In this document: positions 8,377-16,739 of the stretch, piece after piece
Numbering within the stretch: the stretch's first letter is position 1
Layout: every line of letters begins with the position of its first letter
Origin: Haloimpatiens sp042688525
Lineage (GTDB): Bacteria > Bacillota > Clostridia > Clostridiales > Clostridiaceae
Reading direction: 5' to 3'
Assembly (NCBI RefSeq): GCF_042688525.2
Contig: NZ_JBHWAB010000001.1
Coordinates: 2,170,001 to 2,234,000 of the forward strand
DNA: 64,000 bases
Position numbers and translations under genes: made by a program
Notes under the pieces: generated by a model
What the model saw: only the letters and a program-made list of their open reading frames with translations
The model's database searches: none
What the model was told of the DNA's origin: nothing

Positions 8377-9832
8377 CTGACCTACGGACAGTGAAAAGGG
8401 AAAGTTAACCAATGGTTAAATTACCAATAAAAAAGTATAGAAAAAAACATAGCCAAGTCCTAAAATATAAGTTGAATCTGCAAAAACAAACTTATAAAAA
8501 AGGAGAATTTGACTATGTTAAACAATCAAGAATATATTACAACAGAATTAGAAAAAATACTATATGAAATATTACCCATAACAAGCAAACGGCTAAAAAA
8601 TCTAGTAAATATAATCATAGGAATAATACTTTCTGAATCTGTAGTAATATCGAAGATATCAGAGAAATTAAATGATTCTTATACTGATGCAACCGAAGCT
8701 AGTAAAATAAAAAGAATAGAGCGATTTTTTACTTCAAAACCAATAAATCCAAATTATCTATATGGCTTTTTTATAGAAGAAATACTAAAAAAATATGTAA
8801 AAAGAAATGCTAATAACAAAATTGTTATTATGTTTGATCATACAACAATTGATGATAGATTTTTAATACTTAAATTTTCACTTAAAGTAGGTAAAAGAGC
8901 TATACCTTTGTGGTACAAAATATTTGAGTATGATGAAAAAGATAATAAAAATTTTAATCATGTAAAAGAAGGTATAGCGGAGCTTTATGAAATTTTATCT
9001 TCGTATAATTTTGATGTCATTTTACTCGGAGATAGAGGGTTTAAAAGCATAGACTTATTTGAATTTATACATGAGATTGGATGGAAATACTGTATAAGGT
9101 GCACAAAAGATTTGCTTGTAGAAATAAAAGATAAAGAAAAGATTAAATATTTAGAAGACATAAAGCCCTTAAAAAAAGAGTAAAGAAATTCCAATCTGTA
9201 TTATTAACAGCTAAGAAATATAAATGTAATTTAGCAATTTGCAAAGATATAGATTCTAATGATACTTGGTATTTAGCAACTAATATGGATAGTAAATGTG
9301 CAGTTAGAGAATATAAAAAAAGATTTATTATAGAAGAAATGTTTAGAGATTTAAAATCTGCTGGTTTCAATATGGAAGATACTTGGACTAAAGATTTAAT
9401 TTACTTTGAAAACTTATATTTATGCTTAAGTATAGCATATACTTGGATGATAATATTAGGAGCCGATTGCTCTAAAAATAAAAAGAGTAAGATAATAGGT
9501 GCAACTAAAAAAGTTAAAAATAAAGTTGTTAGGATTTATAGCTTATTTAGAAGTGGATTAAAATGGTTTAATAGATGCTATACTTCTGATAGAAATAAGT
9601 ACAAACTTAAATTTGATTTTGTACTATATGATATATAATTTATGGTAAAATTTTAAAAACATTGAATTGCTGCAGGATATCTATACATTTACTGACTTCT
9701 AATATTTTCATATTCAACAAGTTTGAAGATTTCCAGTATATTTTTTTATATTATTCCATTTCAAATATAATAAAGTTCAAGTTAATTTATGAATAAAATC
9801 ATGAATTTCTCATATTACTGTCCGTAGGTCAG
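8377..9832 (+). mobile_element. IS4-family insertion sequence inside a CRISPR spacer
   Basis: Perfect 16-bp inverted repeats CTGACCTACGGACAGT (8377-8392) and its complement (9817-9832) bound the element. CCTTCAATAT is duplicated on both sides (8367-8376 and 9833-9842), a 10-bp target duplication normal for IS4. Removing the element and one duplicate leaves a 38-nt spacer between repeats 8312 and 9846. The single transposase is split by a -1 frame change at an A7 run. About 190 AT-rich bases follow the transposase before the right repeat and hold no further gene. Confidence 0.93.
8509..9638 (+). CDS. IS4-family transposase, read in two frames (possible -1 frameshift)
   Basis: The first frame (8509-9183) gives 224 residues with HTTIDDRF (first Asp) and LLGDRGF (second Asp). 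It ends TTA AAA AAA GAG TAA. The -1 frame then runs to 9638 and carries the IS4 signature Y-x2-R-x3-E-x6-K in YKKRFIIEEMFRDLK. Together they make about 376 residues, normal for the family. The slip site A AAA AAA is aligned in the correct phase for -1 programmed frameshifting, but an indel in the homopolymer that inactivates the gene is equally possible. The start is ATG after AAAGGAG. Confidence 0.85.
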
Positions 9833-9845
9833 CCTTCAATATATA

Positions 9846-10344
9846 GTTTCAATTCCTCATAGGTAATCTAAAAACTAGTCCTGGAGACGGATTAGGGAAT
9901 ACACCATTGCCTAGTTTCAATTCCTCATAGGTAATCTAAAAACTATCAAGACGTTTTAAAAAAGGCAATTCAAAATCAAGTTTCAATTCCTCATAGGTAA
10001 TCTAAAAACCGTCTCTCTTAGTTTCTATTACCTTTATTAAGTTTTCGTTTCAATTCCTCATAGGTAATCTAAAAACGATTACAAAGGAAATGCACATGAT
10101 TATAGAATGGAAAGTTTCAATTCCTCATAGGTAATCTAAAAACTCAAGAATTAAAAAAATTAAATATAGAATTTATAAAAGAGTTTCAATTCCTCATAGG
10201 TAATCTAAAAACATGGATATTTATGAGGGAGGTCAAAATGCAATAACGTTTCAATTCCTCATAGGTAATCTAAAAACTCTCATGAAGAAGGTTTAATATT
10301 ATCTTGGTATTTCTGTTTCAATTCCTCATAGGTAATCTAAAAAC
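9846..10344 (-). CRISPR. Type I-B-like CRISPR array, block D (leader-proximal, 8 repeats)
   Basis: Repeats start at 9846, 9914, 9980, 10047, 10114, 10183, 10248 and 10315. This is the leader side because the handle ATTGAAAC faces left and the degenerate repeats are at the far end (693). These seven complete spacers should be the most recently acquired. They are the only ones transcribed from the leader without passing through an insertion. Confidence 0.97.
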
Positions 10345-10510
10345 CGTCCAAGGGGCATTATAGCACACTTTGTAAAAACACGCAATTGTTAACAAATTGT
10401 AAACAAAATATAGAAATGTAGGATTCATGCGGGTTAGCAGATTCGTCGATCCCCGGGGGTTTTTACGCTATTGGGGGTCGACGAAAAATAGATTGTTTTA
10501 TAATATCATT
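10345..10510 (-). promoter_or_regulatory. Leader and promoter of the type I-B array
   Basis: On the minus strand TGCTATAAT (an extended -10, 10357-10362 for TATAAT) lies just before the first repeat, with a weak TTGCGT 17 bases upstream. Transcription would start a few bases before repeat 1. Further out is a conspicuous GC-rich inverted repeat, TCGTCGACCCCC against GGGGATCGACGA (about 10451-10486), in otherwise AT-rich DNA. It may be a leader motif for adaptation or the end of the upstream gene. No gene is present. Confidence 0.65.
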
Positions 10511-10527
10511 TCTTATTTGTTTTTTTG

Positions 10528-11157
10528 TCAACTAAATTTAATTATAGATTTCTCAATTTTTTTAGCATATCCTTCTTGTATTAAAATGTTGCTAACATAA
10601 GAAGCAATAGCAGTTTTCGTTACATATTTTTGAAGCCAATGTCCTAAACTATGAATTGGAGCTTTATCCCTTGAAGTTCCAACATCAATTGTCATACCAG
10701 TATATTCTTTTAATAGTGCCTGATATTGTAACTTACTTATTTCTACAACACCACTTTCACCAAAGTATATCCTAGTTCCAATTTTAACAGAACCATCATA
10801 TTTAAATGTACTTCCTCCCGCCCAAGTTGCTAGTTCAATTGGATTACTGATTATTAATATAAACTTATTATCTACTTGAGGAAATAGTAATAGTTTATAT
10901 GGTTTTCTCTTTTCCCACTTACCTAATCCATTATCAATTAAATATTTTCCTATTTTTGCACTTCTTAATTCTGAGCATGTTGTCCAAAATGTATCATGAA
11001 GATGAATTTCTTTACTATTTTTAAAATCGCTAATACCAATCACAACACTATCCCATGCTTTATCAAAGAACTTCTGCCTATCTTTTTTAGAAATTTTCAC
11101 TCCATAGCCTGCACCTGAAGTATTGTAATTACCATTATTCCATGTTGTTACTATCAT
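10528..11157 (-). CDS. Unknown 209-residue protein next to the CRISPR leader
   Basis: An intact frame with ATG after TGGAGGTAATATT. The N-terminus is MIVTTWNNGNYNTSGAGYGV; then come KFFDKAWDSVVIGI, a central SVKIGTRIYFGESGVVEISKLQYQ, and GHWLQKYVTKTAIASY near the end. No signal peptide, membrane span or known catalytic motif is seen, and I do not recognise the family. It is transcribed toward the CRISPR array and lies between the two CRISPR systems, so a defence-associated role is possible but only by position. Confidence 0.7.
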   Translation of the reverse strand: MIVTTWNNGNYNTSGAGYGVKISKKDRQKFFDKAWDSVVIGISDFKNSKEIHLHDTFWTTCSELRSAKIGKYLIDNGLGKWEKRKPYKLLLFPQVDNKFILIISNPIELATWAGGSTFKYDGSVKIGTRIYFGESGVVEISKLQYQALLKEYTGMTIDVGTSRDKAPIHSLGHWLQKYVTKTAIASYVSNILIQEGYAKKIEKSIIKFS

Positions 11158-11399
11158 AATATTACCTCCATTTTAAATTTAATAAATATAATAATAGCTA
11201 TACATAAATATTATACAATTAATTACATAACTTATTAATAATGTAAAACAATATATTTCAAATTCACTTTAACATATTTGAAATATTTTATATGATAACT
11301 AGCATTTAAGTTTATACTATATTTTGGTAAATTATCATTACTTATAAAAAGCACAAAATATTCTTTAGAGAAATTATTGATATAGGGGGTGGTATTATT
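11158..11399. other. Intergenic region upstream of array E
   Basis: AT-rich, with no reading frame of note. It should contain the promoter for the minus-strand gene at 10528-11157. Confidence 0.4.
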
Positions 11400-11584
11400 T
11401 TTAGATTTTTCCCAATCGTAATAAAAATTGAAACCTAGTTAAAGTATTGAAATGACTAGATTTAGAAGTGTTTTTGTGTTAAATTTTTTTAAAATAAAAA
11501 TCGGTTGGTAAAATTTTTTGAAAACCTTGCAATATCAATGGGTTTATGATATTCTTTATTTTGAGAAATGGCTATTTTACTATG
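11400..11584 (+). promoter_or_regulatory. Leader of III-D-type array E
   Basis: This segment is closely similar to 22105-22294 and, in its last 55 bases, to the region before 21499. Shared pieces include TTTTTCCCAAYCGTAATAAA and the final TGGCTATTTTACTATG. Each copy sits directly before the first repeat of a small array, which defines it as a leader. Confidence 0.75.
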
Positions 11585-11878
11585 GTTGAACAATAACATG
11601 AGATGTATTTAAATGTAATTTCTTTAGTTTTTCCAAAATGGATTGGAGCACGTTGAACAATAACATGAGATGTATTTAAATACAAAAAGCTAAGCAATCC
11701 TCTGAACCAATAATAATGTTGAACAATAACATGAGATGTATTTAAATTTAATATTTTTTATTTTATCTAAAACATCATTTCCAGTTGAACAATAACATGA
11801 GATGTATTTAAATTTATATCCACATACTTTAACAGTACCATCATTTAAGTTGAACAGTAACATGAGATGTATAATAAA
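11585..11878 (+). CRISPR. CRISPR array E (5 repeats) beside the type III-D operon
   Basis: Thirty-base repeats start at 11585, 11652, 11718, 11784 and 11849. They begin GTTGAACAATAACATGAG and end ATGTATTTAAAT. The last copy is degenerate (AGTAAC, then ATAATAAA at its end), so the leader is on the left and transcription is rightward. Spacers are 36-37 nt. Confidence 0.96.
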
Positions 11879-11894
11879 ATAATAATTATGATAA

Positions 11895-11927
11895 AAAAAC
11901 TACTTCATAAATTTTGAAGTAGTTTTT
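11895..11927 (+). terminator. Terminator of array E
   Basis: AAAAACTACTTCA pairs with TGAAGTAGTTTTT and a T run follows. It separates the array from the cas operon. Confidence 0.75.
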
Positions 11928-11994
11928 CTTGTTATATGCAAATTTTTTAACAAATTTTTTTATGTACAGTAATAAAATATAAAGAAATGTATGG

Positions 11995-12000
11995 TATAAT
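11995..12000 (+). promoter_or_regulatory. -10 box of the type III-D operon promoter
   Basis: TGGTATAAT is an extended -10 box ending 30 bases before the cas6 ATG. No strong -35 is seen. AAAGAGG at 12017-12023 is the ribosome binding site. Confidence 0.55.
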
Positions 12001-12030
12001 ATAGATAAATTTGAATAAAGAGGTATACAT

Positions 12031-12717
12031 ATGAGATTTATTGAATTAACTGTAACAGTAATGTTAAAAAAAGATATATATTTTGAAGACTGTGGATATA
12101 TTATAGGGAAAAATATTAACAAGAGTATGCTTTTAGATCAAACTCTAAAAGAAGTTCATCAAAAAAAACAATATAAGAATTATGTTTTTAATAATTTTTA
12201 TCCTATAGAAAAAGATAAATTTTATAAAAAAGATAGATTATATATTTTTAAAATTAGAGGATTAGATTATGATTTTATGAACAAAATAGATTCTTGTTTA
12301 TATAAGTTGAAAAGTGATGATTTTAATGTTATTTCAATTTCTAAGAGAGAAATAAAGAAAAAATATATTAAAGAACTTTATACTCAAACTCCGTTAATAG
12401 TAACTATAGACAGTAAACCATGGCTACAAAATAATGGAGATTTGGATTTATTTAAACGTAGGTTAGAAGACAATTTAGAAAAAAAATATGAAAATTTCTT
12501 TAATGAAGATATAAATATAAGAAATAAATTTATAAAGAATATAGAGTTTAAAAATAGGAAACCTATGCATTTTAATTATAAAAGTATCAAATTGCTTGCA
12601 AATAAGGTGAGTATAGAAGTATTTGATAATGAAGAAGCTCAAAAGGCAACATTTTTGGCTAGAGCTACTGGTTTAGGTGAGAAAAATTCTGCTGTAGGAG
12701 CGGGATTTTGTAAGTAA
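12031..12717 (+). CDS. cas6: Cas6 endoribonuclease of the type III-D locus
   Basis: A 228-residue protein. The start MRFIELTVTVMLKKDIYFEDCGYIIG and the C-terminal glycine-rich GLGEKNSAVGAGF are the first beta strand and the signature loop of Cas6/RAMP proteins. It should cut transcripts of the three GTTGAAC-type arrays near it, leaving a handle ending ATTTAAAT. It is distinct in sequence from the Cas6 at 1-376, which belongs to the other repeat type. It is the first gene of an operon that runs to 21233 with short gaps. Confidence 0.82.
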   Translation: MRFIELTVTVMLKKDIYFEDCGYIIGKNINKSMLLDQTLKEVHQKKQYKNYVFNNFYPIEKDKFYKKDRLYIFKIRGLDYDFMNKIDSCLYKLKSDDFNVISISKREIKKKYIKELYTQTPLIVTIDSKPWLQNNGDLDLFKRRLEDNLEKKYENFFNEDINIRNKFIKNIEFKNRKPMHFNYKSIKLLANKVSIEVFDNEEAQKATFLARATGLGEKNSAVGAGFCK

Positions 12718-12788
12718 GGATAAGTAATTGTATAAAAAACATGTTAAAATATATTTTTTGGTTTTTGTATTTAGGAGGGAAATATGTT

Positions 12789-14171
12789 ATGGGGAAAAAA
12801 TTTTTTAGTGTATTGGGAACAACAGAATATAAACCTTGTTTCTATAAATTTAAAACAACTTATGAAACAAGATATATTCAAGAAGCTTTAACTAAAGATA
12901 TTTGTAATGCATGGAATAAAGAAGATGAAATTATAATTTTTTTGACCAAAGAAGCAAGAAAAAAACATTGGTATAATAAGGAAGTTAAAGAAAAAAGGCT
13001 TAGTGAAAGATTAAAACAAAATTGTCCTAACGTTAAAATTAAAGATGTAGATATACCCTCTGGTAAAAATGAAGATGAAATTTGGAGCATATTTGAAATA
13101 ATTTTAAAAAATATTAATGAAGATGATGAAATAATTTTTGATATAACTCATAGTTTTAGGTCTATACCAATGTTAGTTTTAGTTGTGCTTAATTATGCAA
13201 AGGCATTAAAAAATATAAAGTTAGCTGGTATATATTATGGAGCTTATGATGCAAAAGTTAAAAAAAATGGACAAGAAGTAGCACCAGTTTTTGATCTAAC
13301 TTCTTTTGATAATTTACTTGAATGGTCAGAAGCAGTAAATTCATTTTTAAAGTATGGAAATAGTAAAAAGATAAAAGAATTGTCAACTAGTGAAGAGTTA
13401 ATAGCTAGGGTAAAAGAAGAAGATAAATCAGCTATAAAAATTAAAAATTTTGTGGAAAAATTGAATGATTTTACAAATGACATATATACATGCAGAGGCA
13501 AATTAGTACCAAATGGAAAATCTTCTTGTAAAAAATCTGTAGCTACAGCTTATAAAATGTTAAAAGAGAAACTTGATGATATTTCAAAAGAGAAACTCGA
13601 TGATATTTCAAAAAAAGAAAATAACTTAATAAAACCTTTAGAGCCTTTATTTAGTAAAGTTGTTGATAGAATTTCTGAATTTTCTTCAGATAATAATTTA
13701 AAAACAGGAATGGCAGTAATAAAATGGAGTATTGATAATAATTTAATTCAGCAAGGCTATACTGCGTTAGATGAAACTATAAAAACATATTTATGTAAAA
13801 AATATAAATTGGATGATGCTGATTATAATAATAGAGAAAATATTATAAATTGTTCTTTAAATATAAAAAAAGAAAGCAAAAATGGTAAATATAAGGATAG
13901 GAGTAATAGCATTGAACAATTGATAATAGAAATAGCGGATAGTTGGAATATAGACTCAAAGTATAAAAATAAAGTTACACAAATAGCTAATAAAATAGAT
14001 GATGAAATAGTTGATTTGTGTAATAAGATAAGAGAAAAAAGAAATGATATTAATCATTTCGGTTTTAGAGATAATCCAGCAGATTATAATACAATGAAAA
14101 ATGAATTAATTAAATGTTACTCTATTTTTAAAAATTATGTTAAAAAAAATAGCTGTGAGTGTAAGGAGTAA
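12789..14171 (+). CDS. csx1: Csx1 family CARF-HEPN ribonuclease (TIGR02221-like)
   Basis: A protein of 460 residues. The start FFSVLGTTEYKPCFYKF and DITHSFRSIPM (D118, T120, H121; the usual DxTHG with Ser in place of Gly) mark the CARF domain that binds cyclic oligoadenylate. Near the C-terminus RNDINH (R418 to H423) is a complete HEPN RNase motif. It is therefore a likely accessory RNase switched on by Cas10 signalling. The start at 12789 has AGGAGG at 12773-12778; an in-frame ATG at 12741 lacks one. A tandem nine-residue duplication, KEKLDDISK, occurs near 13567-13615. Confidence 0.87.
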   Translation: MGKKFFSVLGTTEYKPCFYKFKTTYETRYIQEALTKDICNAWNKEDEIIIFLTKEARKKHWYNKEVKEKRLSERLKQNCPNVKIKDVDIPSGKNEDEIWSIFEIILKNINEDDEIIFDITHSFRSIPMLVLVVLNYAKALKNIKLAGIYYGAYDAKVKKNGQEVAPVFDLTSFDNLLEWSEAVNSFLKYGNSKKIKELSTSEELIARVKEEDKSAIKIKNFVEKLNDFTNDIYTCRGKLVPNGKSSCKKSVATAYKMLKEKLDDISKEKLDDISKKENNLIKPLEPLFSKVVDRISEFSSDNNLKTGMAVIKWSIDNNLIQQGYTALDETIKTYLCKKYKLDDADYNNRENIINCSLNIKKESKNGKYKDRSNSIEQLIIEIADSWNIDSKYKNKVTQIANKIDDEIVDLCNKIREKRNDINHFGFRDNPADYNTMKNELIKCYSIFKNYVKKNSCECKE

Positions 14172-14172
14172 G

Positions 14173-16185
14173 ATGATAATGAAAGCTTTAGATTTGGAAA
14201 AATTTATTGAAGAAGATAAGAATAAAATAGAAAAAGTACCTCAAAAATCTTTAGTGTGGAATGATATAGTAACAGGTACAAAATATTTTTTAAAGATAGA
14301 AACTTATAATGCTATTATTTCAAATTTATATGAGAATATTAAAGATTTAACTTATGATGAAATGATTAGATTTTTAACTTATGATAATAAAATTTGTTTT
14401 ATACCGTGGAAAGAATCAATAGCCACTAAAAAACCTTCTTTTATAGATGTTATAAAATTATATGTTTTATTTGCTTGTATTTTTGATGGTGCAGATAAAA
14501 CTAAAAGAAAGAACATATATATAGATTTTATTTTGGGTAAATATAGTTTTAAAAAGGCTTATAAAATAGTAAGACTTATTGCAGGAAAAAATATATCAAA
14601 GGAAGATAGAAGTTTATTAGAAAAACTTGATATTATTTTGGTTAAAGGTGGAGCTTTTAAAGTTAAAAAATATTATCTTGAAAATAATAAATTAAAAGAC
14701 ATGAGAGGTGCAAGTACATTACTTACTTATGTAACTGAAAAAGAAATACCAGAAATAATAAATAAAGCTTTTATGAATGAGTCTTTGATTTATTCTGGTG
14801 GTGGTAATGTAATGTGTATTGTTCCAAATGAAAAAATAGCAACTAAATTATGTCTTGAATTTGAAAAAAAATTTGATAAATATACTTTAACTGTAGAAAA
14901 TGCTTTTAGTTATTGTAAATGTAATCTCTATGATTTTATAAAAAATTATAGAGAAGAAATGAGAAAATTAGAATCTAAAATTGAGAATAGAAAGAAACTT
15001 AAAATTTATAATAATATTGTTTCTAAAAGTCAGTTAAATAATCAAAAAGAGGGTATAGATTTAAATAATGGTACTGTTTTAATAAAAGCTAATGAATTAA
15101 AAAATAAAAAAGAAATTTGTAGTTTATGTTCTATAAGAAAAGCTTCGTATAGTATTGATGAAGAAATAAAAAATGTTTGTGGATCATGTCTTCATAAACA
15201 TATTGTAGGATCAAATGAAAAAATAATGTTTAATGATAAAATTAAAAAGTATATAAGAAAAAAATATGGTATAGAAGAAGAAAAAAGATATAATTTTACA
15301 ACAATTGGTTCAATAAATGACATTGAACCTAAAACTAAAAAAATTGCAGTAATATATGGAGATGGAAATAATATTGGAGCAATAATACAAAATATTAATA
15401 GTATATTTGAAATGATGTATTTCAGTAGAAAAATTCAAAATGCTGCTAATGAAGCAGTATATGAGGCAATATTGAAAAATAATGATGATAAGAAAAATAC
15501 ATTTAAGTTTGAAATTATAGCAGTTGGTGGAGATGACATATTTTTTATTGTACCAGCATCTAAAGCATTAGGTATTGCAAAGGATTTGATAGAGGTTTTT
15601 AATAATCAATTTATTAATGAAACAAAGGATGAAAATGGTAACAAATATAATGCAACTATGTCTATTGGAATTGCTATAAGTAAATCTAATAATGATATTA
15701 GAAAATTAGTAGAAATTGCTCAGAAAGAATTAAAAAATGCTAAAGATAAGGAAAGAAAATTATTATTGAAAAATAAAAATAGTGGTAGTTTAAGCATAGC
15801 TTTTATTAAAGGATCAAATTATTTATCAAAAGAATTAGTAAAAAATCAAAATAAAAAAATTAAACAATCAATGTTACCAATGAGTAATAATACTTTCAAG
15901 GATATTTTAAAATTAGTTTCAAGATTAAAAAGCAAAGAGAATAAGGTGAATATTTCAAGAATATCAAGGATAGAAGAAGCATCTAAAAAAATGGATATAT
16001 CTGAATTTATGTTATTTTATTTATATAATGATGCTAAAAAAGGAAAGGTTTTATCTAAAATTTTTGAAAAAATCAATATAGAATTATATAAATTTGATAA
16101 AGGTACATTTATAGAAAAAGAAAATGAAGAAAAACAAGTGTATTTTCCATGGAGTGATATATTAAATTTTTGGAAATATGTTTAA
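14173..16185 (+). CDS. cas10: Cas10, type III signature protein with GGDD palm domain
   Basis: A 670-residue protein. A zinc-finger pair CSLC (about 316) and CGSC (about 336) precedes the palm domain. The palm has IYGDGNNIG (about 395) and GGDD (residues 452-455 region, AVGGDDIFFIV), so cyclic oligoadenylate synthesis should be intact. I see no HD nuclease motif at the N-terminus, so DNase activity is probably absent, as in several III-D/III-B relatives. ATG 14173 follows AAGGAG and starts one base after the csx1 stop; the upstream ATG at 14137 lies inside csx1. It supplies the messenger for the neighbouring Csx1. Confidence 0.9.
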   Translation: MIMKALDLEKFIEEDKNKIEKVPQKSLVWNDIVTGTKYFLKIETYNAIISNLYENIKDLTYDEMIRFLTYDNKICFIPWKESIATKKPSFIDVIKLYVLFACIFDGADKTKRKNIYIDFILGKYSFKKAYKIVRLIAGKNISKEDRSLLEKLDIILVKGGAFKVKKYYLENNKLKDMRGASTLLTYVTEKEIPEIINKAFMNESLIYSGGGNVMCIVPNEKIATKLCLEFEKKFDKYTLTVENAFSYCKCNLYDFIKNYREEMRKLESKIENRKKLKIYNNIVSKSQLNNQKEGIDLNNGTVLIKANELKNKKEICSLCSIRKASYSIDEEIKNVCGSCLHKHIVGSNEKIMFNDKIKKYIRKKYGIEEEKRYNFTTIGSINDIEPKTKKIAVIYGDGNNIGAIIQNINSIFEMMYFSRKIQNAANEAVYEAILKNNDDKKNTFKFEIIAVGGDDIFFIVPASKALGIAKDLIEVFNNQFINETKDENGNKYNATMSIGIAISKSNNDIRKLVEIAQKELKNAKDKERKLLLKNKNSGSLSIAFIKGSNYLSKELVKNQNKKIKQSMLPMSNNTFKDILKLVSRLKSKENKVNISRISRIEEASKKMDISEFMLFYLYNDAKKGKVLSKIFEKINIELYKFDKGTFIEKENEEKQVYFPWSDILNFWKYV

Positions 16186-16205
16186 AAATATAGGGGGAAA
16201 TCACA

Positions 16206-16739
16206 TTGAAAAAAAAATATAGAATAGAAGTTAATCTAAAGTCACCTATGTTAATTAAATCAGGTGTTAAGGATAATGAATTTGTAGATAATAGTTATGT
16301 AAAAAAAGATGATAGGCCTTTTATACCAGGTTCAACTTTAAAAGGTATAGTAAGAGCAAATTTTAGTTCAATAATTGATACTGAAAATTGTAAGAAAGTT
16401 AATTGTAATTGTGCTGTATGTAGTATCTTTGGTTCTGGAGGATTTAATCCTGCACGAATTTATTTTAGTGATTTTAAATTAATAAGTGATTATGAAACGT
16501 CAATCAGATTTCATAATTCAATAAATAGAAATTTAAGAACAGCTAAAGATAATGCATTATTTTCAGAAGAAATTATTGAAAAAGGTAAATTTGAAGGATA
16601 CTGTGAAGTATATTTTAATAAAAAAACAATTAAGTATGAAAAAGATTTACGTGTATCAATAAAAATGATAGAAAATATTGGTTCATCTAAAAGTAGAGGC
16701 TATGGATTTGTAAATGTTGATGTAAAGGAGGGGATGTAA
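16206..16739 (+). CDS. Cas7-family RAMP protein, short (Csm3-like)
   Basis: A 177-residue protein starting at TTG after AGGGGG. The motif FIPGSTLKGIVRANF is the classic Cas7 thumb/RNA-binding signature. Four cysteines (NCNCAVCSIFG) form the usual zinc site, and SRGYGFVNV is the C-terminal Gly-rich loop. It is shorter than typical Csm3 (about 210-250). An Asp cluster before the PGS motif could supply the target-RNA cleavage residue. It forms part of the crRNA-binding backbone. Confidence 0.82.
   Translation: MKKKYRIEVNLKSPMLIKSGVKDNEFVDNSYVKKDDRPFIPGSTLKGIVRANFSSIIDTENCKKVNCNCAVCSIFGSGGFNPARIYFSDFKLISDYETSIRFHNSINRNLRTAKDNALFSEEIIEKGKFEGYCEVYFNKKTIKYEKDLRVSIKMIENIGSSKSRGYGFVNVDVKEGM

Noticed and set aside
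11420..11440. ATTGAAAC in the type III-D leaders as an anti-repeat of the type I-B repeat
   Set aside because: Only about eight bases match, in AT-rich DNA, with no extended pairing to the I-B repeat; probably chance.
14173..15000. HD nuclease domain in Cas10
   Set aside because: No HD pair in a suitable context was found in the N-terminal part; the few His residues are scattered.
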